A stretch of DNA of 64,000 nt from Opisthocomus hoazin (Eukaryota; Chordata; Aves; Opisthocomiformes; Opisthocomidae), in contig NC_134433.1 in NCBI RefSeq assembly GCF_030867145.1, positions 9,065,216-9,129,215 on the forward strand. Reading direction: 5' to 3'. The notes beneath the pieces are model-generated. The model was not told the origin of the DNA. It saw nothing but the letters and a program-made list of their open reading frames with translations, and ran no database searches. Position numbers and translations under genes: made by a program. Shown piece by piece: positions 36,601 through 48,488 of this stretch. Numbering within the stretch: the stretch's first letter is position 1; every line of letters starts with the position of its first letter.

Positions 36601-39600
36601 CTTGAATCGGAGTTGGATCTCTGAAAGGTCCCAAGAAAGGTGGCAGTGGAAATTTTAAACCCAGATTCTGGGACTGTGGTTGTTCTTGCTGTGGAGCTTT
36701 TCCTTTAGGAGCCCTTGCCAGCTGGAACCAGTGTCTGTATTACGAAGTGACCCACAGGTCAGTGCTAAACAGCCACGCTTGGACAGTGGGTGCAGAGGCC
36801 TCCTTCAGATTCTTTAGATGCGAGTGATTTCTGAACAATGCTCATCTTGGTCCCCAAGAAAACATATCAGCAGCCAAAGATAACTTGAATGGAATCTGGC
36901 TAATCTTGTCACCTTCCACATTGGTCCCCTTCCTCCTCCTCGCCTCACTCGGTCCCAGGGTGTGTGTGGCAGGCAGCCATCAACCCGGAATCTTCCCTGT
37001 GCCTGGCAGATGAAGATTGGGAGGGATCTTTCCTGTTTTCTGTCCCCTTTCAGGACTGACAAAAGAAAGCCAGACGCAGCCTGGAACTTGTGCCAAAGTC
37101 TCCCAAGTCTTTGTTAACTGGCAGGATGATGGATATTGGCCAGTGGTGTCTGGGTGTAAAAGAAAAAGCAAATCAGATGAAGCCTTGAGAGTCTAACAGG
37201 AACTGCAGGTGGTTGGGGATGACTGTCCTGACTTTCATTTTTTGTGGAATATTAAATTTTAACAGACAATGTAACAAAGAGCAATCCACAGCCACATGGC
37301 ATACGCTCAGATCACCAGAACAGAAGCACACACACATTCCTATTCACCACACAAATGCTGTTAGTGATCTCTCTGCCATGTTATTCCACCTCTATACTTA
37401 ACTTTGATTCTTAGCCTGGCTATAAGAATATACTGTCTACCTGTGTATCAGCTTGTTTATCTCACCTGTGCCTTCTTAAGCCATTGACCATTTTCAACCA
37501 CATCTGGTAGAATGAGAGAAGCCTCAAAGTTATGAAATTCCTAAAAAATTCATTATTGTAGCTAGCCATGTCTGTATAGAGGATAAGGGAGGAAGACCTT
37601 TCTAAGAGGATAGAAAATCTACACTGGAGTAAATCGTTAAGACATAGATCTGTTGGAAACTGGGCTTCAACAGCACTTAGCACAACATGTTTGTTTATCT
37701 AATACTACTAGGTTTTTCTCCGACTGGCAAATGAATCACTTAGTAATGGAAACTGCATGTGTATCTGTTTGGCTTCTGTGGGTTCATGTTATAGAAAACT
37801 GTAGGAGTGCCTGCAGGGATCACAGCTGCCCAACTTTGTGTCATAGACCCCATGTCTTAACAAGACACAGAAATTCCCATTTAGCTGAGAAAAGAGCACG
37901 GAGTGGCAAGTCTTAGCTTTTATTGCTAATGCTTTGTAAAATAACCTTTATGGTCTGCAGACTCAGACTTGTGCAGGTCTGTGTGACCTAAGATTTATTA
38001 CATCGCTACCATATTTGTACATCTGTCTTCAGTTCCTGGGTATGAAAGAAATTAAGGGTCCAAAAGTTCAGCTTTATGTTAATAGATCCAGATATACCCA
38101 ATATTTAGCTTCCCTGGACAAAGGAACTCCGTCAAGGATTGGCTTGTCCTGTTACGTTGTGAGGGTGTCAGTGCTGTGCGCTGCAGAGCTTCATGCAACC
38201 TTAGGGGAAAAAAAGAAAAAAAACCCAAGTGTATGCTCAATGGAAAACAGATGGGGTTTTCATTAGATATTACTTTTAATCATCTGCTTTAAAAGTAAAG
38301 ATAAACCATTCCAAGCAGAAGAAGGGCCTCCTAATAGCTTTGTTTAGGTCCCAGGCTCATTATCTTAACTACAGATAGGACTGCAAGATCTTTGTATCAT
38401 TAGGAGTTCCAGTCAAATTTACCTACCGTATTAGAATTCCAAACACAGCAAAACAGTTTTGGGGCCTTAACAATATTTTTTTGCTGAGACATATCTGTAT
38501 TTAATGATTCAGAGTTATTATTATAACTGGCCTGGCAGTTGGTTGCTCAGTTTCTGGAGTATCACCATTTAACCTAGGTCACAATAAAAATCCTGGAATA
38601 TTCATTGCAGGGCAGACCTTTTGCTTCTTTGAGGGCCTCGTCTTTACAGTCAACTTCGGTGTGACTCCTCCAGTGCTCTTACTGGCTGTGAGGGGTGACC
38701 CCAGCAGTCTAGAGAGCCTGAAGATCCTTCCTAAAAAGATGAACCCTGCAATCTGTGCCTGTAGGTACTAAATCAGCTTTTGACAAGTAAAGAACAATGC
38801 AGTCCCAGGGTTTTAGGAATAGATGGTTGCTGCCAAACCACAATAAATGCTTTTGTCTGGAACTCATGGAATAGTAACATAGCAATGGAGGGTGTACCCT
38901 TGTCTGTTGTTATTCCCTCTGAGCAAATTCTCAGAGACATGTTACCAGGATTCAGATAGATTTCATGGAACTAGTAGAGAAATAGGCTTTCATTTCCTTA
39001 CAAAGGGAGGAAGAGACAATGGAACTCAGCAAAACATATGTCATTTTTTTTGTTCCTGTCTGAGAGTTATGCAAGCAAAAGTCAATGCCCATCCTCAGAC
39101 GATACTCTCTAAAGTGAGATTCATGTGACAAAATTTGTGTTACCTTGCTTCTGTTACGAGTTGACAAAATTGTTTAACCTCCTCTGCGTATGTATAAACA
39201 CAACCTGTGTCTTCAACTGATCTCCAGCTGGAGAGTATGAACCGGAATCCAAGCTTCTCCAAGTTTAAGGAAGTTTGGAGCTGATGCTCTTGTTTGTTGT
39301 CACCTCTGCAGAAAATACCTACATAAATAAAAATTACCTGCATTAATAGAAAAGAAATAAGCCCCTTGTTTTCATAAGAGAGGGACTAGAAGGATCAAGT
39401 CCAGTGACACTCTATCACAAGCTATTAATTAAGCAGCATTCTGAAACCAGGCAGGTTTTTCCCACTCCTTCTGCTTGGGAGACTCTGTTAGAAACCTCCA
39501 ATTTCCAGACTAGAGTTATTAATGATGTGTTTATCCACACATGTTATTGTGCCAAAGCTGTCTTTTAGTTTAGATTATACACAGATAGAATGTGAGCTTG

Positions 39601-42600
39601 AATATTAGGTTTCTCCTGCTTTTTGTCTCTTTCAGGGAAAAAAATAAGGGCTTAAATATAAGGTCACCTTGTATTCCAGGTCAAATTATTTCCTGCTACA
39701 ATTCAAGGGGAGGGGAGGGAGAATAAGCAAAAGGAGCAGATGATAAGAGAGTACTTTATATTTAAGTTTGTGTAACTTAGAATGGTCCAGCCTTTTAGAA
39801 GCAGCATCCCTGCTCTGATGATTGCTCCTGTTATCTAGTGTGCAGGTAAATACAGTTAATTTTCTATCTTTGTGATATGTTTGCAGAAGTCAAGTGTGTA
39901 CCCTCTCTCTTTGTGTTGCTAGAGTGAAGAAACCTAAGCACTTCTCATACAATTGTTTCTTCTTCAGCCACTCAAGTGGCCGTTTTCTGATTCAATGTAG
40001 CTTTCTGAGCGTGGGTGACCAAATCTGTACACCATTTGCACAAAGCCAGTTCCATCAGACTTCTGATGACAAGAGGTAAGAGGTTTCCAGATACTAGTTT
40101 GTGAAGAGGACTGGTTTTCTGAGGATGAATTCTCAACAAAATTCTAAGCAGCCGCCTTTACGTGGTATCTAGTTATGTAAGCCTCAGTCACTCGGAGGGG
40201 AATCTTGTCCTAAGTAAATGACATAAGGTGGATCAATGCAAAAATATACACCAGAACTGACAAGGGTCCTACTTCGTACACATGAATTAACCCCCTCAAC
40301 TGCTTGCAGTAGTAGGATATGGTATCTTTTACTCACCAGTGCAATAGTGTCTGCGTGTGCATGAAGAGCGCTGACTAAAGCTACGTTACTGTTAGAGTGT
40401 TTCTAGCATCTCGGGAAAGGCAACTTCTCAACAAGATAAATTGATCTGTTGGGGGATCTTTGCTGCACCACTGAAGCATTCCACCAGTGAAGACTTCTGG
40501 AGAAGTGGTAAGAGGAAATACTCACAAGTGACCTCCAGAGCAAGGTAGTCTTGTTGAGACGTTGAGTAGTTTAAGATCTGATTTTAAGAGTTCCTGGATA
40601 CCTTCTAGAAGTTTCTTTCTAAAGTGTCTGCACATGGCACCCTGCATATTTTAAAATGAGCATGCAAAAACACAGCATGGATGGGCACTCTTAAATGTGG
40701 TGGCCTACGTGACTTCCTTGTAGTCACTTGGCAGTTCAAGAATAGAAATAGGCACACAGGGTTTCTTATGTCTATTGTGTCCATTAGAACAATACTGCTG
40801 AGAGCAACTGAGACCAAAGGCCTGGCCTTCAAAATATACGACTTGAAAGGAAAGCTGCATTTTTTTGGTAAGGTCCAAATGTATTTAATTCAGCTTTGCT
40901 GCTACTCCCAAAGTTTGGTTGTAAACAAGTACGATTTTTACCCTGGAAGCCACACATCTGGATTGCAGTGCCTGTAACTGTTTTCATCATCACAAGTAGT
41001 TATTGGCTTCATAATGTTCTGCGTGTGCAGAAAACAGCTTGTAAGAGGTAACCTGAGCAACCTTGATTTTATAATTGAAGAGCTTAAATGTCTTAAATCA
41101 CCAGTCTGCAAGATAGCTACAGCCATTAACTTTCTATATATGATCCCGAAGTCTTAAAATTCTGCATTTCTAACCCTGCAGAGTTTTTCTGATTCTGACT
41201 GCTCCCCATCAAATTTCTATGCTGACTCTTTGTCCAGCTAAGTCAACTGTCCAAAGCAATGATGTGCCAGCTACTTTTGTGGGAGATGAGTGTGACCTTG
41301 AGTAGAGCTCACTTATAGCTATAAACCTTTTTGTAGCTATACAGCAATAAAACTTTGAAAATAATTTCTGTACATCATAAATATAGTGATGTAAGATGTC
41401 AGGATTATCAATACTCAATGCTAAGTGACAAAATAATGTTGCATCTGAATAATTTCTCGTTAGGTAACAGGTTTTCTCACTGCATAGTTGGTGTATCCTG
41501 GAGTCTTTGTATTCTGCACTGTGGAGGCTGAATGTATTTGAATTAATTAATGTTTAAAATGTTCTATGTACCTGACTCCAGCCTCAGTTCCCCAAACCAT
41601 GACAATGCACGTGATCACAGAAAAGCCACTGGAACAAATAGCCACTGAATCCCAGTATAGACAAGGAACCACAGAAAGAGACAGGGAACTCGGAGACTTC
41701 CAATTTGTGCACAGTTCCTACGAAGCAGGGGCCTGGGGGTACATGGCTGCTGTCAGGATGAGAAGGGGATGTGAACTGTTCACTCTAAGGGACTGAGAAC
41801 ACCTGGAGAAGGCTACATTTGTCTGGAGATATCGACAGACTTCACTGATTCTCTGCACTCCCTTCCACTTCTTGGAAAGATCATCCAAAAAGCCTTTCCA
41901 AACTTCCAAGCACAGGGGTAAGGTCCTCAGTGTGGAAGAGTAAAACAGAGTGCTTTCGCTGCAAATTTGCTGTTATCTTCTACTCCTAAATTGTTCCTGC
42001 TCCTGGTTTTAAACCTGTGGCTTGCCAGCTGACTTCCGTGTAACTTGTGGCTGATTACCTCATGTTCCCAGTTTCCTTTACACTTGTTTGGGCAACTCTT
42101 TGCTCTCACAAGCAGAAGTATGGACAGAGCCATAAAACAGTCACTTGTTAACCACACGGCTTCAAGCAAACAAATAGGACTGCACACCCCAATCAGGGTA
42201 ACACCGTGATGTGGTGTTGTTTGAAGCTCTGCAGACTTACTGACAGCACAGGAAAGGCAGGCTGTAAAGGGCAGACACACAGACGTAACGTATGTTCATC
42301 TGGCATTCTCGTCCCCCTCTTCTAACTGGGTGTCTCTGTTGAGCTCTTTCATAAGTCATTAATAAATGCCACTTCTGAATAAATACTTTCTCTGTATCTT
42401 CTCCAATACTAAGGATTAATTTTGCATGGATCTATGCATTTACTCTGTTCTTCAGCAGTCACAGAAATTGATCTCTTGGCTAGATTTTATGAATGATGTT
42501 CCACATTTATTACACATTATGACCTTTCTGGATGATATAAAGTCAAGCCTAGGGATCTGTCTTTTGTTCTGTCTAACAGTACTTTTCTTCTGTGATGGAC

Positions 42601-43584
42601 AATGAGTTGCAGTATATAGATACCTGCAATTTACATCCTTTTTTGAGTTTAAGATCATGATTAATGTTTTACATGAAGCAAGGTGGTGAGTAGGAGAGTT
42701 CATTGACTTTTCAACCCTGGAATCATCCAAACACTGGTTTACAGTCCAAATAAAATATTTGGTGGGTTTCACACCAGTCTTTACCAGTGTGTATCATGAT
42801 GTTGCTGTTGGGAAAAACTGAATTTATTAAGGCAGTATATTTTAAAAATTGGCTCCAGCACCACACAGCTGGCAACAAGAAAAAAATAATCTAAGGCAGC
42901 ATGTAAAAAACTTGTTCTCTAGTAGGACTGTGAATTTTCCAATAACTGCCTCCAGTAGACCACCCTATGACACTGATTGCAAACATATAAAGCCTGATTG
43001 TTTCAAAAGTCATATAAATAAAATGTACATGTTGAAATGCCAGCCTCCCACTATTCGCCTCCAACTTTTTTTTTCATCTCTTACCGCTGATTTTGTTTTT
43101 CCTGGTGTCCTTCCTCTCACTGATGTTTTCTTTCAGTACCCCCCCCGTTTTCCTCTCAGAACTGAGTAGAGCTTTTAGCTTTAATGGCAGAATAGGAGCC
43201 AGTAGACAATGAAAAGAAGCTGGGGCAGCAAATTCTGTGAGCACAGCAAGCACCTAAGAAAAGAACAGTGCAGGTTATTTGTGTGTGCACGCAACTTCAC
43301 ATGCCACACACCTGGTACCAACCTGAGCGAACCAGCGTATCATTGGAATAGTATTTCTCTGAAGTATGAACGTAGCTCAGTGTGTTTTGTTGTGTTATTT
43401 GTAGCCATTGGTTTTACAACTTGGAACTGTTCTAAGACCTTTTAATCTTTCACCTCACATGCCTTTGTTTTAAATAAAAAGGGCTTAATAATGAGAGAGA
43501 AAAATACCTGAGGAAGTACAAAACACATCTGGATGAAGAGGCTTTCAAACTCTAGCAATGTGTTTGTTGACTTTGAGCATGATG
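33641..43584. other. Intergenic stretch, middle part
   Basis: About 9.9 kb with no coding exon, RNA gene or well-preserved transposon that I recognise. It is AT-rich single-copy sequence with small homopolymer runs (A14 near 33932-33946). I looked for genes that neighbour RABEP1 or IFT22 in mammals (SCIMP, FIS1) and saw no matching reading frame. Confidence 0.55.
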
Positions 43585-44007
43585 ATCATAGAATCATAGA
43601 ATTTTTTGGGTTGGAAGCGACCTTTAGAGGTCATCTAGCCCAACCCCCTGCAGTGAGCAGGGATGTCTTCAACTAGACCAGGTTGCTCAGAGCGCCATCC
43701 AACCTGGCCTTGAATATTTCCAAGGATGGGGCCTCCACTACTTCTCTGAGCAACCTGTTCCGGTGTTTCACCACCCTTATGGTAAAAAATTGCTTCCTTA
43801 TATCTATTCTAAATCTACCCTCCCTTAGTTTAAAGCCCTTGTTCCTTGTCCTATCGCAACAAGCCCTGCTGAAAATATTTTCCCCATCTTTCCTGTAGGC
43901 CCCTTCAGGTACTGAAAGGCTGCTGTCAGGTCTCCCTGCAGCCTTCTCTTCTCCAGGCTGAACAGCCCCAACTCTCTCAGCCTTATGATGTAGAAGTGCC
44001 TCAAGCA
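43585..44007 (-). mobile_element. CR1 LINE, 5'-truncated 3' end (reverse)
   Basis: The left end has inverted copies of the CR1 terminal repeat (ATCATAGAATCATAGAATT), then TTTTGGGTTGGAAGCGACCT and GTCATCTAGCCCAACC. On the minus strand it encodes the CR1 ORF2 C-terminal pattern FRIDIRKQFFTIRV ... APSLEIFKARLDG. It lies about 1 kb beyond the likely 3' end of IFT22, in the same orientation. It is somewhat more diverged than the copy at 24.6 kb. Confidence 0.95.
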
Positions 44008-45030
44008 GTATATGAAAATAACTGAAAAATCTTCTCCTACCTGAAAGCAACAATAAAAGTAACTTCTTTTGAGCTGCTACAGCCAATCATTGTTACACCA
44101 GCACAATGAATCCCATTGAAGAGGACTGACAAAAGAAAGGGAGTGCCAGTTTTTTGCGTTGAGACCTGTGGGCATTTTGAGGAGGCCAGAACAAGACCAG
44201 CGCTACTGCAACAGCAGCCTGTGACAGTGCGCCGCTCTCTGCTCTCCCTCAAGCTTCCCAGAGAAAACCCTGGAGAAAGCCCCCATTGCACACTGAAGGC
44301 CAGGAGAAAGACGTGTGCACAAGTGAATGAATTTTTGAGGCATCTCTTCTTGTCATCTTGGAAAACAGAGACAGGCTACTCATCACTCAGAAAAGGCCGA
44401 ACTATGAAAATAGGAAAAAAAGTAGACTAATTAACCTAGATCACTGAAAAACCAAAGAAGCTCTCACTGCTGTTGTCTCAAACTAAAATAGATCAAGTAC
44501 TTTTGATTCTATAAAATACTTTCTGTAAGGGATGTTTACTAAAAGACAATGTTGGTGACAGGACAAGGCTGTTTTAACAAATACACTTGTAAAACAGCTG
44601 CAGCTCAAATACAGCAGTATGGCATGAATATGCAACGAAACAAAATCTGTACAATTTAGTGCTGTGGGTCAGACATAGTTCTGACAAGCCATTGATTTTG
44701 CACTTCACAAGGTGAGCTGCAGTACAAGGTGAAATGGGATGCTTCTCAAGGATTTCTGCAGTTCCTGCTCCCAGTCCCTCTCTCCTTTAAATTATCTTCT
44801 GAGAAAAAGAAGTGTGTGTCAGCATGGACAGATGCTTCTGTTTTTCATTTGTCATTTCTTTGGCTATTTGGGTCAGTGACAAGTTTTTGTAGTTGGACCT
44901 AATTAGCATTAAATGTACTACACATTTATCACCGTTTTCCTTACTAAAAATTAAGCAAGTCGGTAAGAGTTCCACAAAAACATAGTTAGTTTTCCCTTTG
45001 AGAACAAAAAGGATGCATTTTAAAAAGTTT
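44008..45030. other. Intergenic stretch downstream of IFT22
   Basis: Between the reverse CR1 copy and the likely IFT22 polyadenylation signal. No gene recognised. The plus-strand frame at 44116-44430 has no family similarity that I know. Confidence 0.5.
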
Positions 45031-45036
45031 TTTATT
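45031..45036 (-). terminator. IFT22: Candidate IFT22 polyadenylation signal (AATAAA)
   Basis: The first AATAAA on the minus strand after the IFT22 stop codon that I found. It is followed by GT/T-rich sequence (TATGTTTTTGTGG) about 50 nt further. Use of this site would give a 3' UTR of roughly 0.9 kb (45.0-45.94 kb). The 3' UTR region itself contains no other recognisable feature. Confidence 0.45.
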
Positions 45037-45939
45037 GTCTTAGTACTGCATGTTACAAAAGTCTTCCACAGCAAAACACACTAGAGAACAGGGATGAGTG
45101 CAAACCAAACAAATCAGAAAGTAAATTATCTATGAAACCACTTATTTCAATGCAACAGGAAGCAGTAATACAAGTTTCGAAACAGCTTTTCCTCCTCTGG
45201 AGAATGCAGAACTTTTTTTTTCCTCTATTGGAGTTCTTGACATAGGTCAAAGTATTGCACTTACACCAAGACTTCAGTTCTTTTCCTCCCAGAGAGACAT
45301 AAACATTGTCCCCAACAATATGTTTGTTTTGTTGGAATAGAAGAAAAACCTAATCCTGAGAAAGACTGCAACCTACTCTGTCTTGCCAAGGCAACAGCTA
45401 TGAAATGTGCTCTCTTCAGATGCTGGACAGAAAGAGAAGGAGAACTTGGAACATTTAAATGTAGATTCCACACCATGACTGCTTCTCAGATCTCTATTCC
45501 AATGAGTTTGTACTGACTTCCAAAAGCATAACTTCTCCATGAACACAGCTAACATGACCAGTTTACTCAGATGCTTCAACACAACTCCACAAATCTTATG
45601 TTCTGTCAGGCTTTCTTCTCTTAGCCCCTCTACAAAAAGGGATTCTGAAGTGAACAGATGACCAATACCTTTAGCTTCTGGTCCACACTAACATATTAAA
45701 CAATACCTTCCTGTACCTCTGATGCCAAATGAAACTGATGTGCAGCCATCTCTTTGGCAGCACAGTTCATTTGATGTCAGCACTTGGGTTTTTTTCTGGT
45801 TAAATAATAAATTGTGCATTATTTTCTCTGAAGTGTTTATAGGCTGGCAAATTCTCATTGTTAGGACTTGTTCACAGGCTAGTATAGCTGGCAAAGTAAA
45901 AATAATCATTTTTCTTCCCTGTTCAGTATTCCTTTAATG

Positions 45940-46088
45940 TTACGAGATAATTGACATTTCTTCCCTCTCTCGGCTCTCATTTATTAAGATGATGATACTT
46001 TTGAAGTATTTCATAAATTCCATGCGAACATCTTCAGGATCTTCTTCTAAGTTGGAATGTATTAATTTTACCTTGTTCAGCGGGTAAG
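45940..46088 (-). CDS. IFT22: IFT22 exon 5 with stop codon
   Basis: 149 nt: two bases of Ala138, 48 codons and a TAA stop at 45940-45942. It reads YPLNKVKLIHSNLEEDPEDV ... and ends EREEMSIIS. The family ends SESRDREEMSIMT in human. Acceptor TTACCTTCAAAG ends at 46089. A stretch of Ile/Leu (KSIIILINES) replaces human KSIINSMSES. Confidence 0.95.
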
Positions 46089-48488
46089 CTTTGAAGGTAA
46101 ATAAAAAATAATTAGGTATATTTCTTTTATAACAGAAATATTCGCAATCAAGGCCATGGGAGTCAGTTGGAATTCAGTAGTATCCAATGTTTGATACCCC
46201 AGATAACATATAACATGTGAAGCAAAAATGCATCATAGCTTGTTAACGTTACAAACAAGTACAACTTGTTGTTAGATTAAATTCTTCAAACATTATTATT
46301 AAAGCTTAAAGTACTAGTTTTGGTCTCACATTCAGTTAGGCAGAATCGAACAATTCAGCACTGAGTTGCAATTTTACTACTGAAGTGACATGACATTCTT
46401 TGATTACATCAAAATTATGGAATTATATTTTTACATTAAATATATATTAAAACACTAATACTTGTAATAAATATGTATTTGTTTGAACACTGTAACAGGT
46501 TGCCCAGAGGGAGTGTGTGTTCTCATTTGTATTAACAGCCACAAATAATTTTGCAGTATATAAGGTACCTATTACTAATTCTAAGAGGAAGATCGTTAGA
46601 CATGTATTTCAAAGGGCTTCTATTCTTTTGATCAATAAAATGCACACTTCAATGGCCTCAAATGTGTCAGTTAACAAAAGATAAAATTCAGCGTAAGAAA
46701 CAAACTACTAGTGATGATGACATATGGCTGCAGACATCAGGAGTTCTAGTTCCTGACTCAGCTACACACTCACTGTGTGACCTTAGAGACATTCTTAGAA
46801 AAACTTTTCTTGCCTTTACCTTCCCCTTTTATGAAATAGGAATATTTTCCAGATGACTTTTGAAATTCATTATTTCGGTTTTTGCAAAGCACTCTAATAT
46901 TCTTTGATTGGCAGATTTAAATGAAAAATGCAAGCCATAAGGTACGAACAATTTTAAAGATAAATAGATCAATAAAAAATGCTGAGTTACAGACTGAGTT
47001 TTCCATCTTCTTACCCAAGGACAGATTTTCCGTGTCCCCCGCACTGCCTGGCTTGTGATGTGCGACAAGGAGACACTGACTATCAAGCAGTGGCTGCTGC
47101 TGCACAAAACAGGAGTACCACATTTCAATTTCTTTCAGGTGACTGGGCAGCTCAGGATTGAAGATTATTATTACGCCATGAGAGTCCTTCATCAGAGCTG
47201 GCCAGCATGTTTCAAACCTTGAAAAACAAGTGCATGGAAAATGGTAAAATTGATAGCTGGAAAACAGAAACATGCACTCAAACTTCTTTTTCTTTTTCCC
47301 TCCTCAAGAACACATTTCAGTACTTTTTTTTTTTTATTATAACATCAGAAATCTCGCCAGTGATCTATCATATTCCAAATATTTTGACTTATCTATTATG
47401 ATAGTTGGTCCCATGATTTGCTGAAAATGTAGTATTTGATCAAATGCTTATTTAAATTTTTGCCCTAAAAACGGATCTGTCCAGTGTGAAATTGTGTCCT
47501 TTGGAAATTAAGGCCTCAGTCGTATGTATACATTGTTTGAAGTCCACTCACGTAACAACTTCAAGGCGACAAAGGCAATTACAGAGTGGCCTCTGTCTCC
47601 TGTACCTGTAACTTCATTCTAGGAGCTACGGACTTTACTGTTATACTCAGTCCTTATCCAAAACAAAGCTGGGATCATGGCAGAGAGGACCTAGTATCAG
47701 ACGCTTTATAGCAGAAAGCTATAAAAAATGTAATGGGGTAAAGAGGCAGGAATGTTCCTCATCTTGAAAAGATAATGGGTTTTAGGCCTGAAGTATAAAT
47801 ACTTTGTGTAAACAGAACTGTTATGAATTAAGTAGCCTGGAGGAAGTAACAACGATGCTGGCTTACTTTTGATCACCACTGCAATCCCACAGCTCGAACC
47901 GACACCCAGCTCCCTTAGTGTTACCATTCCAGTTCGGCTTCTCGTACTCCAGGATCCTGTGAAAATGAGCGGATACACGACGTGACACCATTCCACACAC
48001 CTCCACGGCCAGAGCGCGCGACTGAGGGGCAGGCAGTGGTCAGGGGGCCGGTTTGGTCAGCGCGCCACGAGGTCCCGCTCACCTCACACCTTGCGTCGGG
48101 CTGTAGCTGCCAATCCCTTCCACGCTCTCCGAAACAAAGTTCGCCAACACCGATTTTCCAGACTGGTGGAAAGCAGGAGTGAAAGACGCTCATAGGGATT
48201 TCACGCACCAACGCCACAGCGAGAAGAGCCCGGCGTTTGCCCGAGCACCCCGCTGTCCCTCGGGGTACGGCCCCTGCGCATGGAGGCCTTCCCCCCCTCC
48301 CCCCCCCGCCTCCACAGCCGCACCCTCGGCAGCCGAAGCCGCCAGCACCACACAGCGGGCCCCGCCCCAGGCAGGCCGCGGCCCTCAGGGCCTTGGGGAA
48401 GGGGGGGGGGGGGGGGGGGGTGTGATCCGGCGGCCCGGAGCGCGCTCACCTCGCGGGGCCCCACCAGCAGCACCTTCGCCTTCAGCAT
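45940..48488 (-). CDS. IFT22: IFT22 (RABL5), intraflagellar transport small GTPase, spliced coding span
   Basis: Five exons (39 + 80 + 90 + 203 + 149 nt) join in frame into a 186-residue protein, close to the 185 of human IFT22. IFT22 is a Rab-like subunit of the IFT-B core and docks on IFT74/IFT81 in cilia. The P-loop is GPRESGKS (10-17), the switch I threonine is T36 (YSPTQGVR), and WDCSGDQK (63-70) replaces the Ras-type WDTAGQE. AHHKPG (122-127) stands where NKxD is expected, so the guanine-specificity aspartate is missing, as is normal for this family. The C-terminus EREEMSIIS has no prenylation cysteine. All four introns are GT-AG and short (287, 126, 649 and 926 nt). The gene is intact. 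Start and stop are fixed by homology. Confidence 0.97.
46089..47014 (-). other. IFT22: IFT22 intron 4, holding a MIR-like remnant
   Basis: 926 nt, GTAAGA donor at 47009-47014 and AG at 46089-46090. It contains a plus-strand MIR-like SINE at about 46725-46850. The rest is AT-rich and unassigned. Confidence 0.85.
46725..46850 (+). mobile_element. MIR-like SINE remnant
   Basis: GTTCTAGTTCCTGACTCAGC, then CACACTCACTGTGTGACCTTAGAGAC, then CCTTTTATGAAATAGGAATA, follow in order the MIR consensus (GGTTC...CTCTGCCACTTACTAGCTGTGTGACCTTGGGCAAG...CATCTGTAAAATGGG). It is antisense to IFT22, inside its intron 4. Confidence 0.7.
47015..47217 (-). CDS. IFT22: IFT22 exon 4
   Basis: 203 nt: last base of Lys70, 67 codons and the first base of Ala138. 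It reads FETCWPALMKDSHGVIIIFN ... VAHHKPGSAGDTENLSL. It encodes the core of the GTPase fold after switch II, including the WYSCFVQQ helix and the atypical HHKP in place of NKxD. Acceptor TTTTTCAAG ends at 47218 and donor TTGG-GTAAGA starts at 47014. Confidence 0.97.
47218..47866 (-). other. IFT22: IFT22 intron 3
   Basis: 649 nt with a GTAAGC donor and AG acceptor. It has a T-rich tract near 47325-47336. No other feature. Confidence 0.85.
47867..47956 (-). CDS. IFT22: IFT22 exon 3
   Basis: 90 nt from the last base of Arg40 to the first two bases of Lys70. It reads ILEYEKPNWNGNTKGAGC and FELWDCSGDQ. It carries the G3-like WDCSGD motif (family: WDCGGD). The acceptor is CATTTTCACAG and the donor CAAAA-GTAAGC. 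Both phases agree with the neighbours. Confidence 0.96.
48083..48162 (-). CDS. IFT22: IFT22 exon 2
   Basis: 80 nt encoding SGKSVLANFVSESVEGIG and SYSPTQGV plus two bases of Arg40. It supplies the GKS end of the P-loop (Ser17 where human has Thr17, both able to bind Mg) and the switch I Thr36. Acceptor TTTCCACCAG ends at 48163 and donor GGTGTGAG-GTGAGC begins at 48082. Intron 2 (47957-48082) is only 126 nt. Confidence 0.96.
48401..48420. repeat. G20 homopolymer in IFT22 intron 1
   Basis: Twenty consecutive G on the plus strand (C20 in the IFT22 transcript), about 30 nt inside the 287-nt intron 1 from the donor. Its length is likely variable or inexactly sequenced. Confidence 0.9.
48450..48488 (-). 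CDS. IFT22: IFT22 exon 1 with start codon
   Basis: 39 nt: ATG at 48486-48488 and 13 codons MLKAKVLLVGPRE, ending exactly at a codon boundary before GTGAGC. Human reads MLKAKILFVGPCE. It gives beta-strand 1 and the first half of the P-loop. The intron splits the P-loop between GPRE and SGKS. Confidence 0.96.

Noticed and set aside
24992-45030. Search for SCIMP or FIS1, which flank RABEP1 or IFT22 in mammals
   Set aside because: No transmembrane-plus-YxN pattern of SCIMP and no FIS1 repeat sequence was found in any frame.
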